Positions 13,075 to 26,378 are shown, counted from the first letter of the stretch. The stretch: 64,000 nt of DNA from Austropuccinia psidii (GCA_023105745.1 JALGQZ010000002.1:77045285-77109284), one strand, 5' to 3'. Made by a program: numbers and translations. Notes: generated by a model not told the origin, from the letters alone.

Positions 13075-13239
13075 TTCACGTCAATTTTAATAAAAATTAG
13101 AGTAAAAGTGGATTGAATTCACCTGCAGTACCTTTAAAGGGCTCTTTGGTTATTAAACCCCTTGGTGCTGGGCTGGTTTGAATTTCAATACTGGACTCTG
13201 AGGCTTCAGAGTCTGAAGAACTTTCTCTGATGGAAGACA
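12294..13239 (-). CDS. Spliced overlapping protein ORF-S (family B)
   Basis: Model on the minus strand: exon 13123-13239, intron 13061-13122 (62 bp), exon 12926-13060, intron 12860-12925 (66 bp), exon 12294-12859. Donors are GTGAAT and GTTAGC, acceptors CTACTAG and TGTTAG. All junctions keep phase 1 and the joined frame is open for about 272 residues, ending in FPKK. Unspliced, the +1 frame is blocked by TAG near 12923 and TAA near 12880, both removed by the second intron. Shared blocks are TPSNQMDLD (exon 2), [22 protein letters not shown], a basic Lys/Gln/Pro linker, and [20 protein letters not shown]. The first codon is NTG directly after a TCTCTAG acceptor, so a leader exon is needed. Function is unknown; it may be an RNA-binding or Gag-accessory protein (inference). 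Confidence 0.8.
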
Positions 13240-13770
13240 CTAGAGAAAATTTAAAAATATAAGTTATTTTATCAAATAATAAAAATAACTTATAAACTCA
13301 ACTTATTGAATAAAGTTGTTTTTATGTAATTTATGGCAAATTACGTCAAAAATAAAGAAAAATGTCTAAGATAAAAAGAAAAAATGTTTTTAGTAAAGAT
13401 TTTTATTTTTAAAGATTTTTTATTTGATTTATTATTTTCTTTAAAGAAATAATAATTATGCAATTAACAAGTTAATTAATCAAAATTATATTATTATTCA
13501 CTTTATACTAGAATAACTCAAAGAATAAATTTCAAGTCTGTGATGTGAAAAAGCCACTAGTTAGACAAAAGAAATTTATTCCAAGTCACTCAATAGTATA
13601 TTGTTTCAAACAATATTCTTAAGAAAAAATAACTTTATTAATATTATAAAGATTATTTATAAGGGATAAGTCCCAAAAAAGCCAATATTAAGACAAATAT
13701 GGCAATTTTACGTCAAAAAACAGTAAAATAAGGTCTAGAATATGATTTATGTCCCAAAAATTGGTTTAAA

Positions 13771-13788
13771 ATCACGGCCAGGCCCCCA
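13771..13788 (-). other. Primer binding site (family B)
   Basis: Minus strand TGGGGGCCTGGCCGTGAT, two bases from the LTR end. Its complement ends in CCCCCA and fits a tRNA 3' end with a paired acceptor and T stem. It differs from the family A site at two positions and from the family D site at one. Confidence 0.82.
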
Positions 13789-13790
13789 AA

Positions 13791-15983
13791 TGTAAGGTTT
13801 GTCTATGAAACTCTTGATAATAGTAACAATATCAAGAGTACTATGACTGTCCTCAGTAGAAAAATATAATATAATGAAATATTATAACCACAAATTTAAA
13901 TATAATTATTAAAAATAATTATATAAAAAAATAAATTTAATTATTATTATAATAATATAATAATAAAAAAAAAAATATAATAATTATAATAAATTATAAT
14001 TATTCTATTATTGTTATAGTCACTGACAGTTATAACAATAAGAAGTGTAAAGCTCTTAATGAGACAATTACACGTGGAAAATATAAATATTTAACCACTT
14101 ATAAATAATATAAATATTATTTATAAAAAGAATTAGACACACACTGTGCAGAAATAATTCTTTATAGAATAAAATTCTATATAAAAAAACTAATAATAGA
14201 TAAAAAAAATATAGAACTTTAAAGAAAACTTACTTATAATATTTATTTAATACAACAAGTTATAAAACAACAGTTATTATATTAAATAATGATTATAAGT
14301 TAAAAACACGCCAAAAATCAATAAAATCAAAGATAAAACAACTTTTTATACTAAAATTTATGATTAAAGAGTTTTTGAGAGGAATTTGTGGATTTTAAAA
14401 GATATTTAAGATGAAAATTTTATATAATAAAAGTTATTATAGATGATTACAACAATAATCTGAATTCTATGACTTCAATTCTTTAATTTAATAAATAAAG
14501 AATAAAAATAACTTAAGAATTACTTTTAATAATAAGATTTTATATTTAATAAAACTTTACCTGTTTAAATGTCTAATATGATTGGATTGATTATGAATGA
14601 TGGATAAAAACAGTGATGAAAAGACTCTTTTTATGTCTACAGAGCAGCTCTCATGATTCATAATGGATGTAGAGGGCGTGCTCAGGTCAAAACTGAAAAA
14701 CCATGCTTAAAAATTAAGTTCTTAACTTAAGGCAACTTATTTTTACTTCCAATTTAAAGTTATCAGTGTTATTCTTAACTCCAAGTAACTTTAATCCTCA
14801 TTTAGTTTAATTATTTTAAGTTTTAATATAAAATAAGTTTATTTATATTAAAGTTCATCACATGAACAACATAAAATCAGAGTTTCAAGCAGAAATCTCT
14901 TAAACTGAATTTTTAATTAATTTTTAAAGAAATCATAATTTTCTTTAAGCTTAATTAAAAAAGTAATTTTCCAGGCTAATTACCCAGGAAACCTATTAAT
15001 AAAAGATACTTAAAATTTAATTTATATATTGATAATATTAAATTCTAAGCTGTGTGAAATTTTCAAGCAAATCCATTAAGATTTGGATTTTTAATGAATT
15101 TTTGAAGTTATTACTATTTTTCCACGTAAAATAGCAATACACACAAAACCTTAAGTTTTGATAAGGTTTTGATGATTGAAACCTTAAAGCTTTAAGCTTA
15201 TTTAAGCTTTTTAAGCTTGATTAAGCTTTGACAGTTCTTAAAACCTTGATTCCAAGCCTGCTTATTGGGATTTACCCTCTTGGCAGCTTGAAATTCCTGT
15301 CCAATTTAGGATAAAACCAGTTTAAACCTTAAGGTTGGATCAAAGTCTAATCTTAAAGTTTAAATAAGGTTGAAAATCCTCCAATACAGGTGGACAACCT
15401 TAATTGAATCCTTGCAGATCCAAAAAGTTGGGTACCCCAGCTCTATTTGGTCTTTTTCCTTTGTCCCACCTTTTTGCGTGGATTTTGCCCTTTTATTTAT
15501 TTAAAGCCATACTATGGCCTTAAACCCTTTTAAATTGAGCTCACGCAGGATTTACATTCTGTATGGCAAATCCTTAGCCAATTCAGTAAATATACACCAC
15601 ACCTCAATTTTAACTAAAATTTTGGTAAAGTTGCATAAACCTTATGTAACTTTAAATTTAAGCTTAATTAAGCTTAAATTTAACAATTTTAAAAAAATGT
15701 TAAAAAGTTACATTAGTACTGTGAGATTCTTAAATCTTCTAATAACACAAGAAATAAGTGTTTTTGGGTATAACACCCTATGGGTGTACCCTAGGTTATT
15801 TTTGGTGTAGAATCCAAAAATGACATAATAATTATAACTTTGTTTATCCAAAAAAAAGTTATACTTATTTTTTATTATTTTTTATTTTAAATTCAACTAA
15901 AAAGTCTGTTTAAGACAAATTTAATTGTTTATAAAATCATTTGTGGCCTTATGGGTATGTTAAACATACCTCACAGGCTCACA
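13791..15983 (-). repeat. 5' LTR of family B element (2193 bp)
   Basis: Partner of 4981-7171. The outer end GGCTCACA (plus-strand reading) abuts the target duplication tctta. The conserved stem-loop is 14008-14018 with 14031-14041, loop 12 nt. It also contains several isolated CpG words of the type ACGCC and ACGTG in otherwise AT-rich DNA. Confidence 0.95.
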
Positions 15984-16509
15984 TCTTATATAGATCCTGT
16001 ACAGTCATACAGGACCTGTATTGTCCAAACTCAATTCAATAATCAATTCCTCTCATGAAAATTTGCTCTTTGGATCAGGGCTGGTGATTCTCACATATAC
16101 CAGCCCCTCTTTCTCCCCCCTGGGGACTTTTCCCCAGTTGATTAATATATTTGATTTATTACTTTATGAATATTCTTATCCCTATTTTGAGTATTATATT
16201 TATTGGTATTAAGTTAGTCTTTAAATTTTTAGTTAACCTGTACAGTATGAGTTGTGGTGGCCATATCCTTATTAACCCTTCTCTTTCCTTCTGACAGGTT
16301 GAAACAGTGGACTTGGACTTGTTTTTGGTTTTCTCTTTTATTTCTTACTCTTATCCTTTGTTTCTGCTTTCTTATATCTATTTTATTAGAAATATTACTC
16401 TCATTACACTCTTAAGTGTTTTTGCCATATCTTTATCCTTGAGTGCTCTACAGTGAGTCCCAGTCTACTGAGTTCCAGGCCCTTTTCACTAAGAAGAACC
16501 CCTGTGACA
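15984..16509 (+). repeat. Second part of the split family C 3' LTR
   Basis: This continues the LTR broken at 4980; 15984-15988 is the second copy of the tctta duplication. It aligns with 58660-59130 in the other family C element. The probable LTR end is CCTGTGACA at 16501-16509, which forms the short inverted repeat TGTAACA/TGTCACA with the LTR start. Rejoined length is about 760 bp. Confidence 0.8.
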
Positions 16510-19201
16510 TATATTTCTATCAAGTGTGTCATTTTGAAATTTTTAGTAATATTAAATCTTACTGGATATTGCAAGGGATAATTTTTGAGCTATAAGAGGT
16601 CTCAGGTTGTTTATTTCCTTGGAAAAAGGTGAGACAGTTATTGTGTATCATATTTTGATAAAATGGAAATTATATTTGGTCTCAATCTTCAGAAAAAAAA
16701 TTGAATTTCAGGGATGAGAGAGATGAAATTCTACCTGTTGAATATTTCTGGGAGATATTTCTTTTGAGTACAATATTTACAAGAAATTTGAAAAAATTGT
16801 TTCCCAATGAGTAAATGAGGACATGATATATCTTGATTTGGTTTTTTTTTCTAGAGATCAATATCACTTGAGCTTTTGGGAGAAAAAAGCAATTAAAGAT
16901 GAACATTTTGTGGTTCCTTTTGAGTGAGTGAGAGAAAATGATGAGTAGTTATTTCATTTAAGAGATATCTCTCAATTTAAAGATTTTTGAAATAGGACAT
17001 CTTGATACCTGATGGATAAAATTTCTGAGAAAGAATATACATGAAAAGAAGGATATTGTAGGAGATAGGAAAAGATGATATTTTTATTTTGATATATTTG
17101 AAAATTGTTATCTCATGATTAATGGCTTCATATTAATTTGATCAGCAATGATTTTTGCTGCAAAGAATTTTGTGGAATAAAGAAATTTTGGGGATCTACA
17201 GAAGCTATAAAATTTATTTGATTTTGTGAGTTATTTCTTAATCTTGAAAATCCGTCTTGGAAGATGACCAAATAATAATACAAATTTGGAAGCTGGGCTG
17301 GACCTGCTACCCCTGCTGGCAGGGATAGATTTTTTTTCATGGTTATTATCAATATTTTCATAGGAAAACCTTACATATCACCCTTATACATTTTATTAAT
17401 CAAAAGACTTAGTCAGGAATGTGAATTCCCTTAATTGATATTATCTTCCAAGCATTAATAGGCTTATAAAATCACAACATGGCACCACCAATGCCAGAAT
17501 CAGATTCAATGACTTCAAATAAATTGAAAAATCTATAAATATCTTCAATATTTTTCCCCTGACTAACACCCCAAGCTTTACTTTTTTGACACATCAATCC
17601 ATGCTTGGGTTCACTGGAAAATCCTCAGGCAATTTTGCATGAATAATTGAAGCAAATGCTAAGAAGCACCAAATATATATCATTAATACAGGTGAGAAAT
17701 CTATGAGCTGTAAAAATAGGGGCATGGAAATATTTGAGATGTACTCATAATAGAAGTAAATTAAAGGATTAAATTCAGAAATTTTGGGTTAAACCTCCAG
17801 GATCCATAACCCAAAGAAACTGGAAGAATATTTTTTTGGAAATCCCAAATTACAACATTTCTCACTCTCTCTAATGTAATTAATGATACCTGTAACTAGT
17901 ACACCTTTGGAGAACATGTTGTTATGTGGTCACAAAATCATTACCTACCAGCAATCCTCTCTTTCAGTCACACACATTAAACAGCTTCTGTGTGTTAAAG
18001 GCTGGATCCACCACACATTTTAGTCAATATATTCTCATTACTGATTGATTTTGCTTTGCATTTTTTGTTTTTGTTTTGTTTTTCTATTATTTATCAAGTA
18101 AAAACTCTGATATGTACCTCCATATATACATTCAGGATCCCTTTCAGGCTTTTTTATCTCCCTCACCCAGGTCCCTTTGGAAATTGAGGAAAAGTGCCAA
18201 TTCTGAGTCCACAGCTTGAGCTTGACAGGCTTCCCCCCTGGTAATTCTCAAAAAATCATAGTTTTTGGGTAGAAGGCTTATTTAGAATGCTGAACTGAAA
18301 TTATCAAAGAGACTTTTTGACACAAGTGTTTGGAATAGGGTGGACCGAATTCCCTCCTGGTGCATTAATTGGCCATGCATGATCAATGAGAAATCCCTTA
18401 GTGCATGAGCTTTAAAAATTATGTCATTTATAAGGCAATATTTACATTTCATAAGATGGCCATGACAATTTCAGAATTTCATGAAAGATACTTACATTTT
18501 GTCTTAGACAATACTGGGTAACTAAGGCCTTTTCTGTAAATTTTCTAATTAATTCTTGATGAAATTGAAAGATCAGAAAATAAAAACAAAACTTTTGGAA
18601 AAATCTGAAAAGAACTTAGAACCATACATTTTCAAAAGAATAAAACATATGATGGCTCATGTTGGGAGTTATTCAAGAAAACTGTGTCATATTTTGTTAT
18701 TGCATTCATGTTGATGGTTTTTTTTGAGCTCTTCATATTTCTACATTACTTGATGTATCAAAAAACTTCCCGTGAATAGATTTCAATGATTATATTTGAA
18801 ATATCCAAGGCCTAGGAGTTTACTAGAGCTGGGTCTTCAAACATGATCCATCAGATTTAATTCTGTCTCAGTAATTAAATACCCTTCAAAGTGGCAAAGG
18901 TATCTAGCACACTTTACTATGAGTTACAGCTCTTATGAATAGATGAAACAGTTGGACTGAGAACTGAAATATACCTTCTTGATTTTGTTCTCTCATTTAG
19001 CTGGGGTTGAGGGTAATTCTGTAATGATTCAATTAGCAAGTCAAAAAATTAATGCGTGTATTCCAAATACTCTTCATATGTTGAGCCAGGTAATTATTTA
19101 CTTGATTCAAAGATTTAATAATAATAGACTTAATTCCAAAAAAAATGAAAACCTATTATTTTCCCTTTCTGACAGAGTATGAGTTCATAAAGATAGGATT
19201 C
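16510..19201. other. AT-rich DNA with no recognisable gene
   Basis: I see no ORF above about 75 codons with a family resemblance, no RNA gene and no clear repeat boundary. The stretch around 17350-17375 (TTTCATAG...ACCTTACA) resembles the 3' tip of a family B LTR, but no matching LTR start was found, so it is at most a fragment. Confidence 0.5.
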
Positions 19202-19206
19202 TTTTG

Positions 19207-21170
19207 TGTAAGTTTTGACTATGGAACACTAAGTAAAAATTACTAATATTTTACTTATTGTACTCTGAATGTCCTTATAAATAAAGTAAATAAGATAAAA
19301 ACAGTTATAATAATAAATAATTATTATAATTAAGGCATAAAAACAATTATATTATTGAATAAATAAAATAATATAATAAATAAATATGTTAATATATAAT
19401 AATTAATATATTTAAAAACACTTTATTATTGTTACCAATAAATAATAAAGGTGTAAAAAATTGTTTTTTATTAATGAAAAACAATTAATAAAAATAATAT
19501 TACTAATATTAAAGCTATATATCAATATAAATACTATTTATATCAATTGAAGAAATTACTAATAGTAATAATAGAGAGAAATTATCATAATAAGAGAAAA
19601 TAACCTAATTTTGACGCTTAATATAATAATCTTGGATAATTTTATGCCAAATAATGTAAATACAACTTATTTAAATTGTATTTAGAAATAAAAATAAGAG
19701 AAATTACAAATTTTCTTGATTTTATGTGGATTTGAGATTTTTAAGAGAAATATAGCAAAACAGTAGAACAATTGAAGTAATCATGTCAAAAAATGACTAT
19801 TATAATAAACATTACCTTTGGTCTTTAATAATATAAAATATTTATATATAAAGAGTAAAGATTTTACCTTTTGATGTAATTGTTTTAATGTTTTGATGCA
19901 TCTGAGGGGAAAATAGAGTAAAAAGAGCTCTATTTATAGTAAATACCTCCCTTCTAGAGTCCAGTAGGATTCTAGTAGACGTTTACTGATGGTATCCACT
20001 GGAAATGATCATTATTGTAAGGTTTAGTTATGATTAGGTCATGATAAAACCATCTTATCTCATTATTACACCATTATTTAGAGTTATCACTATAACTCTA
20101 AGTTTGATGACATCATAGGCTTGAAATAATCCTATACTTTGTGGATTTTATTAGTATTAATCATAATCTAATAGTATTCACAAGTTCTATCACTTATATA
20201 AATGTTAAACTTAAAATAAGCTTACAGTGAGTGATCATAAATGATCAAATTTAAGCTTAAACTTTGATCATTGATAGCTTATAATTTATACACGCTAAAG
20301 CCATTCTGGGAGTGGATTCTGATATCTTGGAATGTCCTTATTAAAATTCCAAGAGCATTTCATTACATCATCAAAACTCTATTTTTGATGATTTTTCTTG
20401 TAACTCATATTTTCTGTTGAAATTTAATATTTTAAACTTCAAACCATGATTTCAAGGGGTTATACCTTGAGTATTATAATGAAAAATTACATCATTTTTC
20501 ACGTATGAACTATCATAATCTGACTGTCTACTTCCTTTTAGGTTTGGACCACTGTCACGACAAAGTGGTCAACAGCTCCATTGATTTTAATCAATAATCC
20601 ATTACAAGTTTTAACCTTGCTTATAGCTTGTGAAATAAAGTTCATTTCTGTGCTCTCACAGTAATTATGTGGTGAATTTATTTTTGGTTTATCTCTCTAT
20701 CTTTTATATTTCAAGAGATATTAGCTAAAAACCATGAATAAATGCATTGACAAAAAAAGTGCATATATTCAGCTTAATTACTTAAGTATTGACTTTGGAG
20801 AATAGCTGTATAGTTGCTTCATGTGTGGTGTTTTATAGAGAATCCAATGGCTCAATTTATTTCACATTTTTCTTAATTGGTTTCTGAGTTAAATAAGGTT
20901 TTATACCTTTTTTAAGGTATTATTACTTATTCTTCAGTAATTATTGACTTTTCAGCTATGCCATAAAACTGACATATGTGGATTTTACCATGAGGAATCT
21001 AATGGTGTAATTTATTTCACATTTTTACTCAATAGATTCTGAGTTAATTCAGATTTTGTACTTATTTATGGTATTTTTACTAGTCTTTGAGATAATTATT
21101 ATAAGTATAATTATTACATAAATTTTGTTGTGACCTTTTTGGATATGTGGTCATATCTCAAAGGCTCACA
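19207..21170 (-). repeat. Solo LTR, family D type (1964 bp)
   Basis: Plus-strand reading begins TGTAAGTTTTGACTATG and ends CTCAAAGGCTCACA, the exact reverse of a family D LTR. It has a perfect 5-bp target duplication ttttg (19202-19206 and 21171-21175) with no internal region, so it is the product of LTR-LTR recombination. A TATAAATAG box on the minus strand at 19930-19938 and the GGTAAC-loop stem near 19425-19453 are shared with family D. It is more diverged from the intact copies than those are from each other, so it is an older insertion. Confidence 0.93.
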
Positions 21171-21175
21171 TTTTG

Positions 21176-21645
21176 TGTCCCCTGATAAGCCATTAGGACT
21201 TTAAGCTGAATTTATCTATGATTTTAGTCATTAATCTCAAAAGGTAAATTATGAAGCCTCAATGGATTTATCATTTGACATTGACTTACTATATCAAACA
21301 AACAGAAAAATCCCTCCTGTTGATGTTAGCAACAAATGTTAGGAAATTGAAGTACTTTTGTAATGCAAACCTTCCTTTCAAATGTATCATTGTTTTTCAT
21401 CCCCAAAGAAGATACTTTTCATCATTTTATATTTTACATACACTGACTTTGGAACCAAAGTGCATGCATGTGTATGCCCAAGCATATCCAAAATGTATGC
21501 ACCAGGCATGCACTTGGGAAAAAGGGCATGCTGTCCACCCTAGTTTAAAAGAAGGTCACGATTCTCTTGCCCTACAAAAGTAATGGCCAAAACCATAAAA
21601 CGCTTGTAGGTTTCAACAGTTAGCTTACCTTTGGCTGACTAAAGA
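21176..21645. other. Short spacer between solo LTR and hAT element
   Basis: There is no supported gene. A 110-codon frame at 21251-21583 shows no family features. The stretch contains several GCATGC-type words (near 21460-21530) and CCACCCTAGTTT near 21533, which resembles the tip of the neighbouring hAT element and may be a fragment of a related copy. Confidence 0.4.
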
Positions 21646-21653
21646 GTTTGGTG

Positions 21654-21666
21654 TAGGGTGGTTGGC
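21654..21666 (+). repeat. Left TIR of hAT element
   Basis: TAGGGTGGTTGGC, preceded by the 8-bp target duplication gtttggtg. Confidence 0.9.
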
Positions 21667-22044
21667 AAGGTGCCTACGTGCGTGCCAGCAATGGTTCATG
21701 GTTACCAATACCCTAACCTCTTTCCACCATCCCCAGATTAGGTTTGGCAAGAGGGCGCAGGCTGTGCTGCATATATAGGCCTATGTGTATCGCTATCAGA
21801 TAGACTTTTCTAGTTTTTTCTCCACTTTGCTTGCCCCATTTTCTATTTCTTTCGTTTTTTTATCTCCCTTTTTCTTCTTTAACATTTCAAAAAAAAAATC
21901 TTTATTTTTTCTCCTTTCTCCTTTATTCCTCATCATTTCCAATTTTATTTGTCATTTCTCTTCCTTACTGGTCTCCTGACTTATGAATGAAGGCCACTGG
22001 ATAAAGCCTTCATCTTATCATGGTGCTTGATGGACTGGTTTCTT

Positions 22045-24329
22045 GATGTCACAAAATTTTGCTCAAAAAAATGCTTTCCAACGTAAAGCAAAATGTACAC
22101 ATTGCCAGAAGATATTTCCTCAATCAAGACCTCACCATCTCCTAGCACATATCAAAGACAGCTGCTGATCAATTTCACTCACCCAGAAGTTCAATTACCT
22201 TTAATATGTACTGAATAGCTCAATTCCATATGACTCAGAAATTGAAGTCATGGAAATCAATAATGATGTTGACTCAACAATCGCAAGTGGCACACCCTCA
22301 AAAACACCGTCTCACAAAATTAGCATAATAAGCAAGAGGTCGCATTCAGAAGTTTCTTCTGTGGCCTCATACTTCCGACCAATTTCAAAAGAAAAAACAT
22401 CCCACTTACATGAACTACTACTCAAGGCCCTTATTACTTCAAACATCTCATTTAGATTTGTGGAGAACCCCTTCTTCCAACATATCCAAGAGGAGCTAGT
22501 GCAATCACCATTTAATTTACTTAATCAATTTGAAATCTCCAATAACATCCTACCCCAGATGCATGCAAAGCATGAGCTCTCACTCATGAGAGACTTGAAT
22601 AATCAAGACAATCTTACTCTATCCCTGGACGGTTGGACTGTCGTATCTGGCAATAGCATTTACGCCATGCTACTCTTACGTGGGCAATACTTCAAGAGAT
22701 TTGTAGAGATACTAGACCTCAACTGCATTCAACATACATCCAATAACATTCTCAAAGCCATTAAACAAGTAATCAAGGACAAGAATATTCTTCCTGGAAA
22801 GATTTCAGCAGTTGTTACTGATTCACCTTCAGTAATGGTAAAATTTCAGGTTTGTTTTTTTTGATTGTTTTGTAAATATGACACATCAAAAGAACATGTT
22901 TTCCAATTTCTCAAACAGTCCCTCATTCAAAAAGAATTCCCCCACATACAGCAAATATATTGTATATTACATATTCTCCATCTTGTTGCCAAGAATATGG
23001 TATCACACCCATCAATAGCCAACACTGTCAAGAATAATCAATCACTTGTCAACTTCTTCAGTTCGTCAATTTTTTGGAGCAAACAACTCCACCTCTGGGC
23101 CAAAGAAAATGATGTGCAACATGGTTTGTCTAGCTTCTGTGAAACGCAATGGTATTCCATGGCCAAGGTCTGCCTTGGTGTGCAACAGCATGAAGAAGGC
23201 TTTAAAAAGTGCCTATCAATGAGTAACAATCCATCATTTGATACACCTACAATAACAAAATCAGTTGTCAACATCATATAAAATCATGATCACTTTACTT
23301 CAAATCAGGTTCTTGTTTCCTTACTTAAGCCAGTTGTTGATAGTCTTGCATGACTAGAACAGGCAAAAACCTGCCTTTCAGATATCTGGAAGGAGCTCAT
23401 AGCAATATATCTTGAAACCAAATTGATCAATGTTTATCAACAATATGAGCCATTTAAGCAGCACTGCATCAACATTTTCCATCAGCAAGAAAGAGCTGTT
23501 GATAATGTTTTGTACATTGTTGCCTTTTTCTTACATCCATTGTACTGCAAGATAGCTGTTTCCCGCAAGCACTCCTTGGACAACATAACAATGATTATCC
23601 TGCAACAGGCCAGAGACTGGAAATTTCTATGGAGTGATTCCAAAATGCTATCAACTCAAGTCTTACACTTTTATAATGGACATTATCCATACAATACCAT
23701 AATTGCAGGTGGGCACTTTTTGGTTTTTATAGCTTTAAATGGGTTACTGACACTATGATTTACTTTTAGGTAATAAATCAGATATGAGACTTCTGGAATA
23801 TTGGATGAGAGTACCAGACATCAAGGAATCAAAAGCCTTGAAGAAATTAGCAATCAAAGTGGGTGAGATTGTCCCACATGCAGCCGGTGTTGAGGGGCTA
23901 TTTTCAATGATGTCAGCGATTAAAACAAAATCACAAAATCCAATGTGTCCATCAGTGCTCAAAATGATCAGCCAAATAAAACTGGGAATTCTCCATTCTC
24001 AAACCTCTTGTAACAAGCAACAAACTCAAAGCTCAAAAATGAGTGACCCCTTTAGTTCAGCCACTGAGTACAATCAGATGACTGGATATGATGCATTTGA
24101 TACCACTGGTGACCTGGAAGATTTTGAAGAAGGCATCTTTGGGTTTGAGGAGGACCCACTCCCTTCAAGGCAAGATGCCTTCATGGAAACCTTATTTGAC
24201 TTTGACCTTTTGGAACAATCCACTGCAGGCAATGAGGCAAATATTGATGATATGATCAATCCTCATCATGATGAGGGAGAATGGGATCCAGCCCAAGTTT
24301 TCTCCAAAAACAGAGAAGCACAACAATAA
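22045..24329 (+). pseudogene. hAT transposase with BED zinc finger, degenerate
   Basis: From the ATG at 22045 the frame gives a BED-type zinc finger (KCTHC ... HHLLAHIKDSC), then a TGA. A second open stretch 22250-22864 holds the catalytic core motifs LSLDGW and VVTDSPSVM (the first two acidic residues). It continues after a frame break near 22860 through EFPHIQQIYCILHILHLV to 23278. In-frame TAA (about 23279) and TGA (about 23351) follow, then FLHPLYCKIAVSRKHS. A GT-AG intron 23709-23769 (61 bp) joins in phase to the C-terminal dimerisation domain (VPHAAGVEGLFSMM), followed by a long acidic tail to 24329. Together this resembles the BED-DUF659-Dimer_Tnp_hAT order. Two stops and a frame break make the copy inactive. 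Confidence 0.88.
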
Positions 24330-24531
24330 GTATTGTGCTAGTAGGGTTTGATTTCTTATTTTCTAATTATTCAAATATTGTATGTTATGAATGTCTTTGC
24401 TTGTGTTATCCCAAGAAATGAATAGCACCTTTTGTTTGCCCCTTAAAATGTCGCCATGGGCGCCATGTGTGCCCTCTGCCATTGGCGAGAGATCTGGTGT
24501 GTTTTTGTGCGCCACCCCTTTTTTGAGTGTC

Positions 24532-24544
24532 GCCAACCACCCTA
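24532..24544 (-). repeat. Right TIR of hAT element
   Basis: Reverse complement of the left TIR, identical over 13 bp, followed by gtttggtg at 24545-24552. Confidence 0.9.
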
Positions 24545-24552
24545 GTTTGGTG

Positions 24553-25205
24553 CCTGCTGGTGGGTCCTCATATTTTGCGTTGTTCATCGAGCAGGCAAAA
24601 TCACTGACTGCAGAGGGCATCAGCGGAGCACAAACTTAGCCTTCAGAGGGGGCTTTTTTCCAGGCGCTATCCAATGTCGTTTGAGAAACAATCTTACTTC
24701 CAAAACAAAATCTAGCAAGCTATGGTTGCAATGAAGGTCAAAGGAATTCAACGCTTAATGCAAAAATTTGTCCAAAATGGTGCCTATCTGTGATTTTTTT
24801 TCACTTGTCAATAAAAAAGTTCAAGATGTTATACTTCAAGAATCAAGAATGGCACAAGCAACCAACGACAACTGAAGTCTCTGCAGCTCCCGGACTGCTA
24901 CACAGCGACGAAGCGCTCAGTGGATGGACAAAAAATTCAGCAATGCTGATTGAGCTAAGCCCAATTAGTTGTCGGCCTGGCAAGCTCGCCAATATCAATG
25001 CAGGTTGGTGAAAGGTATGAATTATTTTTGCGTGAAATTAGTCAGACGATTCAAGCGCTGCCACATTAGACAGTGACCTGGCTTCTTCCAAAAGGGCTCA
25101 TGGCAAATTGAGGGTTTATGGCAGAAAAACATGGCTTTGCATAGGTGTGTTAAACCGAGGTTGAGTAGTTAAACAGGTTAGGGGGTAGAATTATTTCATT
25201 GCCAT
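24553..25205. other. Spacer and probable 3' untranslated region of RPS13
   Basis: More CpG-containing than the surrounding repeats, which suggests host DNA. Small open frames here show no family features. The stretch directly below 25206 should hold the 3' UTR and poly(A) site of the minus-strand RPS13 gene; no AATAAA was pinned down. Confidence 0.45.
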
Positions 25206-25863
<658 letters not shown>

Positions 25864-26378
25864 GGCGGTAGTTGTTTAGAAAAGGATGTCTTGAGGAACT
25901 GGGTTGATGATGCTGCTGGGCTGGAAAATAGCCACCGCAGGAAAGAAGGCCATTGAAAACACATAGTCAGGACAAGTCCAGCAACGCCAGAAAAGCCTCT
26001 AGTTACAGCTCGTCGATAATGAAGAAGCCTCACCAAAGTCGAGTCTTGACGTGGATATTTGCCGGAACGATGTTGTCTTGAAGCCGATGAGAGATATCGC
26101 TCGTCCTCAGGGCAGACGCACTCGGCCCAGATCAGGTCTGGCGGTACTCACGAAGGTGTGATAGATGCAACTCCGAAACCTAACCCTAGCGGCCGCAGTG
26201 CGCAGGCTTTGGCGGATCAGGCGCTGCCCTGGGTGGCTGCGCGCTGACCGCAGCAGAAATCGATCAACTACTCCGCTCCTCCATCTAGCGTGTCATCCAT
26301 CGCACAGCAACCGGCCAACAACCAAGTTTTTTGAACTGACTTCAGTCACTCGGCGGCTCTCAAGAGGACCATCACATC
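25864..26378. promoter_or_regulatory. Shared divergent promoter region of RPS13 and RPS6
   Basis: 515 bp lie between the two start codons, rich in CpG and free of repeats. It must hold both 5' UTRs and the core promoters. The arrangement lets one regulatory region coordinate two small-subunit protein genes. A telomere-like box at 26179-26188 is the clearest candidate site. Confidence 0.75.
26179..26188 (+). promoter_or_regulatory. Telomere-like CCTAACCCTA box
   Basis: CCTAACCCTA lies 190 bp upstream of the RPS6 start. Telomere-repeat-like boxes bound by Tbf1-type Myb proteins are known in ribosomal protein gene promoters of several fungi. The assignment here is inference from the motif and its place. 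Confidence 0.5.

Larger units (their letters stand above)
4981..15983 (-). mobile_element. Complete Ty3/Gypsy LTR retrotransposon, family B (11,003 bp)
   Basis: Read on the minus strand: 5' LTR 13791-15983, primer binding site, leader, ORF-S exons, one uninterrupted Gag-Pol frame (1922 codons), polypurine tract, and 3' LTR 4981-7171. It is flanked by a perfect 5-bp target duplication, tctta (4976-4980 and 15984-15988). The two LTRs differ by about six substitutions and a 2-bp poly-A length change by eye, so the insertion is recent. It lies inside the LTR of an older family C element. All catalytic residues I checked are present, so it could be autonomous. Confidence 0.95.
21654..24544 (+). 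mobile_element. hAT-superfamily DNA transposon (2891 bp) with TIRs and 8-bp TSD
   Basis: The element is bounded by 13-bp perfect terminal inverted repeats TAGGGTGGTTGGC (21654-21666 and the reverse complement at 24532-24544). These are flanked by the perfect 8-bp duplication gtttggtg (21646-21653 and 24545-24552), the target size of hAT elements. Inside is one degenerate transposase gene on the plus strand. The subterminal regions carry repeated GGCGC/GCGCC words on the right side. This copy is non-autonomous because of stops in the gene, but its ends are intact and could be moved by a related transposase. Confidence 0.93.

Noticed and set aside
17340..17375. 3' tip of a family-B-like LTR (TTTCATAG...CCTTACA)
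   Set aside because: No matching LTR start or target duplication upstream; kept only as a possible fragment.
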